This document shows, piece after piece, positions 36,309 through 45,587 of a stretch of DNA of 64,000 nucleotides. Every line of letters begins with the position of its first letter. The first letter of the stretch is position 1. This DNA comes from Dethiobacter alkaliphilus (lineage in GTDB: Bacteria > Bacillota > Dethiobacteria > DTU022 > UBA8154), in the NCBI GenBank assembly GCA_016841605.1, contig JAENYV010000015.1:26037-90036 (forward strand), in the 5' to 3' direction. Under the pieces are notes generated by a model. The model was given only the letters and a program-made list of their open reading frames with translations. It searched no databases and was not told where the DNA came from. Position numbers and translations under genes: made by a program.

Positions 36309-36785
36309 ATGAGAAAACATTTCTATACGATAATTCTTGTCATTGTCATATGCCTGACCATTTCCGGCTGTGCTGCACAAACGGCGCTCCAGGCAGGTGA
36401 GCTTCGGACGGACGGGCCCCAGGCTGATGAGTTCCGGACAGGTGAGCCCCAGGCAGGTGAGGAGGTCAAATATACCCTGTATATCGGCTTGAACGATAAG
36501 GATACCTATACACAGCTCCTCTCCACGGAGGAGGCGGAAAAAATTGTAACTGATATCGCCCTGAAATATGTTGACGGCTTCACAAAGCTCTCCGGCAAGG
36601 GTGCTTACAAGGATGAACAGGGGGTGGTAACCTATGAAAACAGCCTCATTTTTGAGTTTTACTTTTGCAGTGAAGAGCAGATAACGGTCATTATGGACGA
36701 GGTATTGCAGGCACTGAATCAAAATTCCATTCTTGTGGAAAAACAACGAGTTGAATGTGAGTTTTATGAGGGAGCGACACCATGA
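36309..36785 (+). CDS. Small lipoprotein, DUF3574-like
   Basis: This 158-residue product has a signal ending CLTISGC and a mature part containing VKYTLYIGLNDKDTYTQLLS and ENSLIFEFYFCSEEQITVIM, which resembles DUF3574, a family of unknown function. Just after the lipid site is a short imperfect repeat of AGE/DGP units (AGELRTDGPQADEFRTGEPQ), probably a flexible linker. Its stop overlaps the next start (ATGA), which shows it is in the same operon. Confidence 0.7.
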   Translation: MRKHFYTIILVIVICLTISGCAAQTALQAGELRTDGPQADEFRTGEPQAGEEVKYTLYIGLNDKDTYTQLLSTEEAEKIVTDIALKYVDGFTKLSGKGAYKDEQGVVTYENSLIFEFYFCSEEQITVIMDEVLQALNQNSILVEKQRVECEFYEGATP

Positions 36786-37723
36786 CACGCACCGAGTCTA
36801 ATATCGTCTTGTTCTCCATTACATTCTGCTGGGCTTCATCTTACATCTTCATAAAAAATTTACCGGCTGCACTCTCATCTTTTGCCTATATGACCATGAC
36901 AGCCGGACTTGCCGGCATTATTCTTCTCATTGTCTTTTTTAAAAAGCTGCGCGGGCTGAAGGGAGAACTGCTAGTGCGCAGCGGTATTTTAGCGGCGGTT
37001 ATCTGCGGTAATTTAATCTTTGAGCGGTTGGGTATGGCAAGCATTACTGCCTCAATGGGAAGCTTTGTGGCTTCATTAACCATTGTTTTTGTTCCTCTTC
37101 TCCTGTTGCTGCTCAAGAAGAAACCGACAAAAAACCATCTGCTGGGGATCGTGCTTATTCTCATCGGGCTCATTCTCACGAGCGGGGTCCACCTCGGCCA
37201 TTCTTTAGATGCCGGAGTTTGGTATATGATGACAGCCTGCTTTTTTATGGCAGTATACATTATCATTGTGGATAACTTCACGAAGAAATATGACCCGCTG
37301 CTTTTAGGCGTCGGGCAAATGTTTTTTACGGCTGTTATTGCTTTTGGGCTCTGGTGTCTGGAAGAGCCGAAAACCTTTTTAACACTCACCTATACCAACG
37401 AAATGCTTGCCAATATCTTCTTGCTCGCTTTCTTCGCCAGGGCATATGCCTACATTATGCTGATGTATTCGCAAAAATATGCCAATCCCATCAGCGTTAC
37501 CGTCATCGCCTCCACCGAACCTGTAGTGACGATGGTTCTTGCCCTTTTAATACCGAATACTTATGGGCTTACCGAAACCTTTACCCTGATCAAGCTTATT
37601 GGTGCAGGATTTATTGTTGCGGGTGCCGTTTGTGCAGGGACAAACTTTTTGGATCAGCCGGGATCTCCCAAAAAACTCAAGTTTTTGGAGAACAGAGGAA
37701 ATGAGGCAGCTTTCCATGAATGA
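36782..37723 (+). CDS. EamA/DMT-family transporter
   Basis: This 313-residue membrane protein has about ten spans in two EamA repeats. The first begins IVLFSITFCWASSYIFIKNL; the second contains GVQMFF-like GVGQMFFTAVIAFGLW and ASTEPVVTMVLALLIPNTYG, the usual C-terminal repeat marker. The family exports small metabolites or amino acids. The start overlaps the preceding lipoprotein stop by 4 bp. In this operon it may be a metabolite exporter or a resistance determinant; neither is shown. Confidence 0.87.
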   Translation: MTRTESNIVLFSITFCWASSYIFIKNLPAALSSFAYMTMTAGLAGIILLIVFFKKLRGLKGELLVRSGILAAVICGNLIFERLGMASITASMGSFVASLTIVFVPLLLLLLKKKPTKNHLLGIVLILIGLILTSGVHLGHSLDAGVWYMMTACFFMAVYIIIVDNFTKKYDPLLLGVGQMFFTAVIAFGLWCLEEPKTFLTLTYTNEMLANIFLLAFFARAYAYIMLMYSQKYANPISVTVIASTEPVVTMVLALLIPNTYGLTETFTLIKLIGAGFIVAGAVCAGTNFLDQPGSPKKLKFLENRGNEAAFHE

Positions 37724-38447
37724 AATTCTCTTGCCCTTTAAGCAAAAAAGAACACTACTACAAATAGGTTTGTGTGCCCTTATCTTTATCGGTATGGCAG
37801 TGCCATTTAAAGTGATGGTCCTTGTGGAGGGGTTTACAGAGGTGCGTCCGGTCAATGCGGTGCCGGTGGTGGTGGGGCTGCTATTCGGGCCTGCCGGTGC
37901 ATGGGGTTGCGCTGTGGGCAATCTTATCGCCGATCTTTTCGGAACTTTTTCCCAGGCATCCCTTTTAGGGTTCTTTGGCAATTTTTTTGCCGCGTATCTT
38001 CCCTACAAACTCTGGCATACATGGAAAAAAGGCGAAAAACCCAATGTAAAAAGCTACGGGAATATTACCCTTTATATGCTGCTCTCGGCAATTACCTCCC
38101 TGGCGGTTGCCGTTTTCATTGCCTGTGGGCTGGATGTCTTCCAGCAATTCTGGTCGCCGGAGATTTTCTATATTATTTTATTTAATGACTTTGGTTTTCC
38201 TTTATTCTTGGGCTTGCCCGTCCTTATTGTCGCGACCTGCGATGACCATAATATTGAACCCCATATGCCCCGGAACAGAGAAAGATACGGGAAAGGGAGA
38301 AAAGCGGCTCTTGGGCTGTTTATTGCCGCACAGCTTGCTGTGCTGGCTATGATTATGATGGGCTTTTCCATGTCGGGCTTTTTGCCGATGAGTATTGCCG
38401 GCGTTCTATTCTTGCTGTCGCTCCTCGCCTTTATTATATTGGAATAA
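37701..38447 (+). CDS. ECF S-component-like membrane protein
   Basis: This 248-residue protein has about six or seven spans. The segment VRPVNAVPVVVGLLFGPAGA followed by GCAVGNLIADLFGT resembles ECF-type substrate-binding membrane proteins. The ligand is unknown, and no ECF module is in the window. The start overlaps the EamA gene by 23 bp; ATG 37716 with GAGG 9 nt upstream is an equally good start. It is followed by the acetolactate decarboxylase gene. Confidence 0.6.
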   Translation: MRQLSMNEILLPFKQKRTLLQIGLCALIFIGMAVPFKVMVLVEGFTEVRPVNAVPVVVGLLFGPAGAWGCAVGNLIADLFGTFSQASLLGFFGNFFAAYLPYKLWHTWKKGEKPNVKSYGNITLYMLLSAITSLAVAVFIACGLDVFQQFWSPEIFYIILFNDFGFPLFLGLPVLIVATCDDHNIEPHMPRNRERYGKGRKAALGLFIAAQLAVLAMIMMGFSMSGFLPMSIAGVLFLLSLLAFIILE

Positions 38448-38484
38448 AGTTAAGTTAAAGTAAAAAAAGGAGGAAGAAGAAAAA

Positions 38485-39330
38485 ATGAAAAAGCAATCCA
38501 TGTATCTGAAGACGGCCTCGTATTTCCCGTATTTATCGATTATTTTGGCTGCGCTGTTGTGCGCCGCATTTTCCGGCTGCACAGCAGCACCGGCCGTTCA
38601 GCCGGATCCGGCCCCGGATTCCGATTTCACGGAAACAGTTTATCAGGTTTCAACGCTCAATGCCCTTATGCAGGGGGTCTATGACGGGGAGATTCCCATT
38701 GGTCAGCTGACGCAAGAAGGCGATCTGGGCATCGGCACTTTTGACGGCCTGGACGGAGAGATGGTGGTTCTGGATGGGCGGGTTTATCAGGTGCGGGCAG
38801 ATGGAAAAGCGGTTGAGGTAGAAGATGAAGTAAAAACTCCCTTTGCCGTTGTGACCTTCTTTGATCCGGAGCAGCAGGTTCAATTGACCGGTCTAGAAGA
38901 TTATGCCGGATTACAGGCTGAGCTTGACAAATTACTCCCCAGCCCCAATATGTTCTATGCCTTCAGGATTGACGGCTCCTTTGATTATGTTAAAACGCGC
39001 AGTGTGCCCAGACAAAACAAACCCTATCCGCCCCTCGTAGAGGTGACGGATCTACAGCCAACCTTTGAATTCCAGGATGTGCAGGGAACCCTGGTGGGTT
39101 TTTGGTGTCCTTCTTTTGTGGAGGGGATAAATATGCCCGGCTATCATCTTCATTTCCTGACGGAAGACCACACAGCCGGAGGCCATTTGCTGGAATGCGC
39201 GCTGACGGAAGGAAGCGTTTCGGTGGATATTAAGACGGAATTTCAGATGCTTTTGCCTCAGAATGAACATTTCGCGCTGATCGATCTGGATGAAAGCCTG
39301 GAAGAGGAGATTAAACAGGCGGAACAATAA
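38485..39330 (+). CDS. Acetolactate decarboxylase with lipoprotein signal
   Basis: This enzyme converts 2-acetolactate to acetoin. The 281-residue product carries a lipoprotein signal (AALLCAAFSGC), so it should be displayed on the outer face of the membrane. Family motifs are VSTLNALMQGVYDGEIPIGQ, LGIGTFDGLDGEMVVLDG, and the zinc-binding GYHLHFLTEDHTAGGHLLEC with three His. AAAGGAGG lies before ATG 38485. It is the last gene of the exporter operon. Acetolactate synthase is not in the window. Confidence 0.92.
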   Translation: MKKQSMYLKTASYFPYLSIILAALLCAAFSGCTAAPAVQPDPAPDSDFTETVYQVSTLNALMQGVYDGEIPIGQLTQEGDLGIGTFDGLDGEMVVLDGRVYQVRADGKAVEVEDEVKTPFAVVTFFDPEQQVQLTGLEDYAGLQAELDKLLPSPNMFYAFRIDGSFDYVKTRSVPRQNKPYPPLVEVTDLQPTFEFQDVQGTLVGFWCPSFVEGINMPGYHLHFLTEDHTAGGHLLECALTEGSVSVDIKTEFQMLLPQNEHFALIDLDESLEEEIKQAEQ

Positions 39331-39500
39331 GCAAAAACCGTAAGTGAAAAGTGGAAAGGCCGGTAAGGAGGTACTAAGGCAGGATAAAAAGAGCGCCGTT
39401 GTTTTTTGCTGCCTTCCGGGTGATCTAGATTGGGCAAATACCGGGATGTGCTTCCATAGAAATTATATATTGGGAATGAAGGACGTTTTTTGATAGCATG

Positions 39501-39534
39501 AAAGCGGGTTATGTTAAGTTCAGCCCGCTTTTTT
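39501..39534 (+). terminator. Rho-independent terminator between the export operon and the dehydratase-like operon
   Basis: AAAGCGGG (39501-39508) pairs with CCCGCTTT (39524-39531), then TTT. It lies 170 bp after the decarboxylase gene and only 37 bp before the next start, so it could be either the end of the upstream operon or an attenuator of the downstream one. Confidence 0.8.
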
Positions 39535-39570
39535 CTTACGCCATTTTCAGAATGTGAAAAGGAGAGAAAA

Positions 39571-40728
39571 ATGACCGCTAATACCGCTAATACCTCTGAT
39601 AATGTGGAGAAATTTATGGACATTCGCTCGGTGGCCCTTGCCAAAATATTGGATGAAAAGGGACAGGGGTTGAAAGTTGTGGGTATTTATTGTACTTTTT
39701 GTCCCCAGGAACTGGTTTTGGCTGCCGGAGCAGTCCCGGTGGGTCTGTGCGGGACCCGGGAAGATCCCATCCCTGCAGCAGAGGAAGTTTTGCCCCGCAA
39801 TTTGTGTCCCTTAATTAAATCCTCATATGGGTTTGCCTTAACTGATACTTGCCCGTTTTTTGCCTTTTCCGACCTGATTGTCGGAGAAACCACCTGTGAC
39901 GGGAAAAAAAAGATGTTTGAAATTATGCAGGATATAAAACCCGTCCATGTCATGCAGCTTCCCCATCAACATAAATCCCCCCACTCTTTTGCTCTCTGGG
40001 TGGAGGAGATCAGAAGACTTCGCTCCCGTATGGAAGAAGAATTTAATGTTGAAATCAAAGACGAAGATATCTGGAAAGCCATTGATTTAGTAAACCGGGA
40101 GAAAAAATTATTAAAGGATATCTGCGATCTGAACCGGTTGTCTCCGCCACGCATGAGCGGAATGGAGTTATTGACCGTGACCTGGTCCAGCGGATTTAGC
40201 CATGATAAGGAAGTAGTAGTAGAGATGCTGGAAGAGTTCAAAGACAAACTGGAATCCAGGGAGATCGAGCCGGATGCTGCCCACAAGCCTCGAATCCTGC
40301 TGACCGGTTGTCCGGTTGGCTTGGGGTCGGAAAAGGTCGTTCGCCTGGTGGATGAGTTGGGAGCTGCAGTTGTGGCCATGGAAAACTGTTCCGGTTACAA
40401 AACGCTGGAGCTTCTCACCGATAAGAACGGTAATGATCCTGTGGTTGCCCTGGCTCACAAGTATCTTAATATACCATGTTCCTGCATGAGTCCCAATCCC
40501 TACCGGATGGAATTGCTGGACCGCATGATTGATGATTTTAATGCTGCTGCTGTTATTGACCTTACCTGGCAAGCCTGCCATACCTATAATATCGAATCCC
40601 ATGAGGTAAAAAAGCTGGTTAAAGGGAAGGGGCTGCCCTTTTTGCATCTGGAAAGCGACTACTCCTCTTCTGACGAAGAAAGCTTGAAAGTAAGAATCGA
40701 GGCTATGCTGGAGATGATGGGTAAGTGA
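39571..40728 (+). CDS. 2-hydroxyacyl-CoA dehydratase-like / double-cubane cluster protein
   Basis: This 385-residue Fe-S protein is of the HgdB/BcrC/YjiM family. Conserved Cys lie in YCTFCPQELVLAAG, RNLCPLI, DTCPFF, ENCSGYKTLE and PCSCMSPNPYR. A true 2-hydroxyacyl-CoA dehydratase needs two such subunits; here only one is present, next to its ATPase activator, which is the arrangement of the double-cubane cluster proteins (reductases of small molecules). The assignment to that subgroup is inference. ATG 39571 follows AAGGAGAG; an upstream in-frame start at 39511 would run through the terminator hairpin. Its 3' end overlaps the activator start. Confidence 0.82.
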   Translation: MTANTANTSDNVEKFMDIRSVALAKILDEKGQGLKVVGIYCTFCPQELVLAAGAVPVGLCGTREDPIPAAEEVLPRNLCPLIKSSYGFALTDTCPFFAFSDLIVGETTCDGKKKMFEIMQDIKPVHVMQLPHQHKSPHSFALWVEEIRRLRSRMEEEFNVEIKDEDIWKAIDLVNREKKLLKDICDLNRLSPPRMSGMELLTVTWSSGFSHDKEVVVEMLEEFKDKLESREIEPDAAHKPRILLTGCPVGLGSEKVVRLVDELGAAVVAMENCSGYKTLELLTDKNGNDPVVALAHKYLNIPCSCMSPNPYRMELLDRMIDDFNAAAVIDLTWQACHTYNIESHEVKKLVKGKGLPFLHLESDYSSSDEESLKVRIEAMLEMMGK

Positions 40729-41486
40729 TCACGGTTGGTATGGATATCGGCTCCGTCGCCTCCAAAGGAGTGTTGCTGAGCGGCGATAAAAAGTTCTCTC
40801 TGGTCCTGCCCACCGGTTGGAGTCCCCGTGATGTAGGGGAACAGATTCTTGCAAATCTTCTTGCTGAATCAAGGGTAGAGCTGGAAGAAGTAGATTCTAT
40901 TCTTGTAACCGGTTATGGACGAGTATCATTTGACAGGGCTGCCGCCCGTACCGTTACGGAAATCAGCTGTCATGCCCGGGGGGTGGCAGCCCTCTGTCCG
41001 GAGACAGGGACCATCATAGACATCGGGGGCCAGGACAGTAAGGTCATCAGCATCAACGGGAACGGTAAAGTCCTGGATTTTGCCATGAATGATAAATGCG
41101 CCGCGGGAACCGGACGGTTCCTGCAGGTCATGGCCAATACCCTCGGGATGGATGTGGGGGAACTGGCAGCATTTGAAGATCCGTCTGCTATGGTCAAAAT
41201 TAACAGTATGTGTACTGTCTTTGCAGAATCGGAAATTATAGGCCTGCTCGCCCGGGGCAGTTCCAAAGGAGGCATTATAGCGGGTCTTCACCAGTCCGTC
41301 GGGAAACGAGTGGCTGCGATGACACGCCGTCTGGGGGTTAAGGAAAAAATAGTTTTTACCGGTGGAGTAGCCCAAAATGCCGGAGTTTGCAGAGCCCTTG
41401 AAGAGGAACTCAAGCACAGGATTGTTGTCCCCGAGGAATGTCAGTTTACCGGTGCGCTGGGCGCGGCGCTGCTGGCTGCCGGTTGA
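40725..41486 (+). CDS. ATP-dependent activator of the dehydratase-like protein (HgdC/YjiL family)
   Basis: This ASKHA-fold ATPase carries one [4Fe-4S] cluster between two subunits and injects high-energy electrons into its partner. The 253-residue product has GMDIGSVASKGVLL, IDIGGQDSKVI, the cluster Cys in KCAAGTGRFLQ and SMCTVFAESE, and FTGGVAQN. GTG 40725 overlaps the stop of the preceding gene (GTGA), so the two are translationally coupled. Confidence 0.93.
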   Translation: MITVGMDIGSVASKGVLLSGDKKFSLVLPTGWSPRDVGEQILANLLAESRVELEEVDSILVTGYGRVSFDRAAARTVTEISCHARGVAALCPETGTIIDIGGQDSKVISINGNGKVLDFAMNDKCAAGTGRFLQVMANTLGMDVGELAAFEDPSAMVKINSMCTVFAESEIIGLLARGSSKGGIIAGLHQSVGKRVAAMTRRLGVKEKIVFTGGVAQNAGVCRALEEELKHRIVVPEECQFTGALGAALLAAG

Positions 41487-41576
41487 GAATGTGGGGGCCA
41501 CGGGGTTATTCTGTTTTGCATTTGGGATTTTAATTTGCAAACCTGCCCTGCTCCCCGTTTATTGAGGTGGAAGACG

Positions 41577-42389
41577 ATGTGGGACAGGGCCGGAGAAGGA
41601 AAGAAAATTCCCTTTATTAGACTGAGAAACATTAAAAAAACTTTCGGGCATGTTGTTGCCCTGGACGGCATTAACCTGGATGTATACCCCGGCGAAGTGA
41701 CGGCACTGGTTGGCGATAATGGGGCCGGAAAATCCACTCTGATCAAAATCATTGCCGGAGTATTAAATCCGGATGAGGGAGAACTGTCTTTGAACGGGAG
41801 GCATTTTCAGCACCTGACGCCGTCCAGGGCTATTGAGCTGGGGATATCTGCCGTCTATCAGGACCTGGCGCTGGTGGATTGCCGCGATGTGGCCAGTAAC
41901 ATTTTTCTGGGCAAAGAGCCTCTGAAAGCCTGTTTTTTCGTGGATAAGAAAAGAATGAACAGGGAAAGTGAAGAGCTGTTAAAAAAGCTGAAGGTCTCTG
42001 TTCCTTCTGTCACCACGCCTGTGGAACTTTTATCGGGCGGCCAGAGACAGGGGGTTGCCGTAGCCAGGAGTATCAAACAAAAGGGAAGGATGCTTATTTT
42101 TGATGAACCCACTGCAGCCATGGGTGTAAGGGAATCGGCCGGAGTTCTGGAGTTGATTCGCGATCTGGGGGATGAGGGGTTTGCCGTGTTTGTCATTAGT
42201 CACAACCTTCATCACGTTTTTACCATCGCGGACCGGATCTGCGTTATCAGAAACGGGCGTCTCGTAAAGGATCTTCGCACAAAAAGCGCCACCCCGGACC
42301 AGGTGGTTGGCTTTATCACCGGTACGAACCGTGATATCGCAGATACAGCAGATATTGTGAATATAAAGGAAGGAAGCATAACAACTTGA
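41577..42389 (+). CDS. Sugar-type ABC transporter ATP-binding protein, single ABC domain
   Basis: This 270-residue ATPase has Walker A GDNGAGKST, signature LLSGGQRQG, Walker B MLIFDEPTAAMG and switch region VISHNLHHVF. It resembles the N-terminal half of RbsA/XylG, which normally contain two ABC domains; single-domain forms such as FrcA exist. ATG 41577 follows GAGGTGG. A longer frame to 41535 is possible. It is the first of three genes of one importer and lies 90 bp after the activator gene. Confidence 0.92.
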   Translation: MWDRAGEGKKIPFIRLRNIKKTFGHVVALDGINLDVYPGEVTALVGDNGAGKSTLIKIIAGVLNPDEGELSLNGRHFQHLTPSRAIELGISAVYQDLALVDCRDVASNIFLGKEPLKACFFVDKKRMNRESEELLKKLKVSVPSVTTPVELLSGGQRQGVAVARSIKQKGRMLIFDEPTAAMGVRESAGVLELIRDLGDEGFAVFVISHNLHHVFTIADRICVIRNGRLVKDLRTKSATPDQVVGFITGTNRDIADTADIVNIKEGSITT

Positions 42390-43408
42390 CAATGCCGAGA
42401 AACACGGGAATAAGCAGGATGAAAATTAGGCTGTTGCCCGGCAATATTTTACCTCAACTACTCCTTATCCTGCTGATACTGATCATGGCTTTTTTCCTGA
42501 GTATCACTTCTCCTTTTTTTCTTACCTGGGATAACCTCCGGAATATTTTTGACCACAGTGCACTGTACATTATTCTGGCACTGGGGATGACTTTTGTGAT
42601 TTCATCCGGCGGCATAGACCTCTCCGTGGGCGCAGTGACGGCTTTAAGCGGTGTCTGTATGGCAGTTGCCATGCAGAGCGGTCTGGGAGTGGGTATATCC
42701 ATACTTAGCGGTGTGGCCGCGGGAGCGCTGGTGGGCGCGGCAAACGGCTGCATCATCTCCCTTTTCAAAATAAATCCTTTTATTGTCACGTTGGCTTTTA
42801 TGTCCCTGGTCAGAGGACTGGCTCTGGTTATTACCGGCGGTATTCCTATCTACGGTTTTCCAAGGTCCTTTACCTGGTGGGGAAGCGGCCATATCGGGCC
42901 GTTAAATCCACCCATGCTTTTGGCGGCTCTTCTGACTGTCCTTGCCGCACTGGTTCTGAACATGAGCAGGTTTGGTTACTATACCCTGGCTCTGGGTGGA
43001 AATGAGGAGGCGTTGCGCCGCAGCGGGGTTTCGATAAATCTGTACAAAATTATGGTCTATCTCCTCTGCGGGGCAACGGCAGCTCTGGGAGGCCTGGTTG
43101 TTACCGCCAGGCTGAATACGGCGGAACCTCTGGCCGGCTGGATGCTGGAAATGGACTCCATCGCCGCGGTGGTGCTGGGTGGGACCAGTATGAAAGGCGG
43201 AAAGGGGAGTATTGCCGGTACGGCCATTGCGTGTCTGCTGTTGGGAATACTGCGCAATGGGTTGGTCATACTCAGTATTCCTTCCTATTACCAGTATTTG
43301 CTTATCGGTGTTATTATTCTTTCGGCAGTAATTTTTGCCGAGGCCGGATGGGGAAAAGGCCTCGGCAGTATAAACAGAAAAAAAGAAAGAAGGGGTAGAA
43401 CCGTATGA
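42386..43408 (+). CDS. Sugar-type ABC transporter permease (RbsC family)
   Basis: This 340-residue permease has about ten spans and the family pattern ALGMTFVISSGGIDLSVGAV near residue 65 and LGGTSMKGGKGSIAGT near residue 262. TTG 42386 overlaps the ATPase stop and follows AAGGAAGGAAG by 9 nt; ATG 42392 is an alternative. It is a single permease and presumably works as a homodimer. Confidence 0.93.
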   Translation: MTMPRNTGISRMKIRLLPGNILPQLLLILLILIMAFFLSITSPFFLTWDNLRNIFDHSALYIILALGMTFVISSGGIDLSVGAVTALSGVCMAVAMQSGLGVGISILSGVAAGALVGAANGCIISLFKINPFIVTLAFMSLVRGLALVITGGIPIYGFPRSFTWWGSGHIGPLNPPMLLAALLTVLAALVLNMSRFGYYTLALGGNEEALRRSGVSINLYKIMVYLLCGATAALGGLVVTARLNTAEPLAGWMLEMDSIAAVVLGGTSMKGGKGSIAGTAIACLLLGILRNGLVILSIPSYYQYLLIGVIILSAVIFAEAGWGKGLGSINRKKERRGRTV

Positions 43409-44532
43409 AAGGAACAATGAAAAAGATGGTTGCCGTTATGTTGCTGTTTTCCCTGTTTGCCTTTGCCGCCGGGTGCACTTCTCCGGCATCTCCGCCGGCC
43501 GCTGGAGACGAAACCGGCATTGGCGCGGCAAAAGAAGGACAGGAAAATAATGAAGTTGGAGAGGCACCTGCCGGTTCTGCTGTGAGTTCCAAAGCACAGG
43601 AGATAGAACAGGCCTTAATGGAGCAACTTGCCCCACTGCCCGAGTTTAATAACGGCGAAAAAATCGGGGCATTGATTATTACCCTGGCCAATCCTTTTTG
43701 GGTGTCCATGAAAGAGGGCTATGAGCAGGCCGGGGAAGAGCTTGGTGTAGAGGTTACAGTCATGGCCGCTCCTACCGAAGGAGATACCAAGTCGCAGCTG
43801 GAAACCCTGGATGCTATGGTGGCGCGGGATTACAATGCCATCGTTGCTTCACCCATTGAACCTTTTAACCTGGTACCGGGAGTAGTCAAAGCGAATAACA
43901 AGGGTATCAAGGTCGTTAATTTAGGGCCGCCTATCAGCAAGGAAGCAGTGGAGGAAGCAGGCGGTTGGTTGGACGGCAGGATAACCGTTAATTACGAGGA
44001 GCAGGGTGCCCTGGCTGCAGAATATATCGTAGAAAAAATGGGATCGGGAGGAGGCAAGGCAGCCATTATTCAGGGTATCCCTGGTGCCGGACAGAGCGAG
44101 GGAAGGACCGCGGGTGCCAAAAGGGTCTTCGAGGCGGCCGAAAACGTGGAGATCGTCAGTATCCAGCCCGGCAACTGGGACCGGAATACCGCGTATAATA
44201 TTGCCTCCAACATACTGCAAGCCCACCCGGATATTAAAGCGATCTTTTCCTGCAACGACGTAATGGCCCTTGCCGCGGCGGACGCCCTGGAAGCCGCCGG
44301 CAAGCGCGAAGGTGTAATCATTTTCGGTGTCGATTTCATTTCCGAAGCCCATGAGGCCATTAAGGAAGGAAAACTGGACGGCAGCATCGCCTATTCTATA
44401 AATATTTACTCGAAAGCAGCCCTGATTTTAGCCCTGAAGACCGTGCAGGGACATGATATCCCCGAAGAAGTCTTTTCCCCGCTGGCTCTGGTGAGTAAAG
44501 AAAATGTTGCCGAATTTGAAGGATGGGAATAA
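43405..44532 (+). CDS. Sugar-type ABC transporter substrate-binding lipoprotein
   Basis: This 375-residue type I binding protein has a lipoprotein signal (FSLFAFAAGC) and an acidic linker (about residues 25-75). The fold begins KIGALIITLANPFWVSMKEG, with IVASPIEPFNLVPGV and PDIKAIFSCNDVMALAAADA as usual for RbsB-like proteins. The start overlaps the permease stop (ATGA). The ligand is unknown, and the dehydratase-like protein upstream raises the chance that it is not an ordinary sugar. Confidence 0.92.
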   Translation: MKGTMKKMVAVMLLFSLFAFAAGCTSPASPPAAGDETGIGAAKEGQENNEVGEAPAGSAVSSKAQEIEQALMEQLAPLPEFNNGEKIGALIITLANPFWVSMKEGYEQAGEELGVEVTVMAAPTEGDTKSQLETLDAMVARDYNAIVASPIEPFNLVPGVVKANNKGIKVVNLGPPISKEAVEEAGGWLDGRITVNYEEQGALAAEYIVEKMGSGGGKAAIIQGIPGAGQSEGRTAGAKRVFEAAENVEIVSIQPGNWDRNTAYNIASNILQAHPDIKAIFSCNDVMALAAADALEAAGKREGVIIFGVDFISEAHEAIKEGKLDGSIAYSINIYSKAALILALKTVQGHDIPEEVFSPLALVSKENVAEFEGWE

Positions 44533-44543
44533 AAGAATAGTTG

Positions 44544-45326
44544 ATGGATATTAAGGGGGCATTAGAAAGGGTTGCTTTTTCAGAAGGGGCAACGCTCCTT
44601 GGCGTTGCCCCGGTAGAGCGCTTTAATGGTGCCCCTTTCGGTCATCATCCCGGAGACTTTCTGGCGAAGGCTAGAAACGTAGTGGTTATCGGGGTTCCGA
44701 TTCCGGAAGGGGTGCTTCGCCGCGAGGAGATGATGAAAGGATCACAGTTTGTACCGGAAGAAGAACGCCTTGAACTGCTTCAAAACTACTTTTACTATAC
44801 TTCAGGGTTTGAGGTTATTAATACCCGACTGGAACAGATTACTTTGCGTTTGGCTCTTTTGTTGCAGGAAGAGGGCTATCGAACGCTGTTTTTTACGCCG
44901 ACTTTCGGCAAGCAGTACAATAATTATTATCAAAAGTATCGCTTTGCTCCTTTTTCCCATCGACATGCTGCGGTCCGCGCCGGCCTGGGTGAATTCGGGT
45001 TAAACAACCTGGTTGTTAATTCTAAATATGGACCCCGGGCACGCTACAACAGCATTATCACGGCAGCAGAACTTCCTGCGACACCTCTGCTGAAGGAGAA
45101 AGTCTGTCTCGGGAAATCTTGCGGCAAATGTCTTGAAGAATGTCCGGGTGATGCCATCATTGACGCAGGACACAATCTGCAAAATTCCCCAAGGCCCGAC
45201 GAAAATGCTGTCTGGCTTGATCCTGTCAGCAAAACTGATCATACCCTTTGCGTAAAAAGCCGGGAAGAAGTTTTCTGCGAAGGACGTTGCCTGGCTGTAT
45301 GCCCGGTAGGTATGTTAAAAACATAA
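44544..45326 (+). CDS. QueG-like [4Fe-4S] protein
   Basis: This 260-residue protein has two C-terminal [4Fe-4S] motifs, CLGKSCGKCLEECPGDAI near residue 188 and CEGRCLAVCPVG near residue 247, and an N-terminal region resembling epoxyqueuosine reductase-like and corrinoid-associated reductases. It is about 100 residues shorter than QueG. TTG 44541 is an alternative start; the ribosome site is weak. Electron transfer is likely, but its partner is unknown. Confidence 0.7.
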   Translation: MDIKGALERVAFSEGATLLGVAPVERFNGAPFGHHPGDFLAKARNVVVIGVPIPEGVLRREEMMKGSQFVPEEERLELLQNYFYYTSGFEVINTRLEQITLRLALLLQEEGYRTLFFTPTFGKQYNNYYQKYRFAPFSHRHAAVRAGLGEFGLNNLVVNSKYGPRARYNSIITAAELPATPLLKEKVCLGKSCGKCLEECPGDAIIDAGHNLQNSPRPDENAVWLDPVSKTDHTLCVKSREEVFCEGRCLAVCPVGMLKT

Positions 45327-45344
45327 TTTTGGGAGGAATATGAG

Positions 45345-45551
45345 ATGTTTAACAAAGAGATGACCATTCTGGACATAGTAGAAAAATACCCTGCCACTCT
45401 GGAAGTATTCAATGCTTATGAAGCAAAAACCGGCTATTGTATCCTCTGTAACCACCTTTTTTCCACCTTGGAACAGGCAAGTCGGAATTGTGGACTGGAT
45501 CTTGAAGAGGCAACAGGAAAGCTAAAGCGGGCAGCAGGTTTAGAGAAGTAA
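45345..45551 (+). CDS. DUF1858-like small protein
   Basis: This 68-residue protein has the DUF1858 pattern: MTILDIVEKYPATLEVFNAY, a CILC pair near residue 33, and LEQASRNCGLDLEEATGKLK. Such proteins often accompany hybrid-cluster or Fe-S enzymes. GGGAGGAATATGAG precedes ATG 45345, 18 bp after the Fe-S protein, so it probably ends the operon. Confidence 0.8.
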   Translation: MFNKEMTILDIVEKYPATLEVFNAYEAKTGYCILCNHLFSTLEQASRNCGLDLEEATGKLKRAAGLEK

Positions 45552-45587
45552 GCGCCGGTTCGAATCAGTGATTGCAGTGCAGGGATT

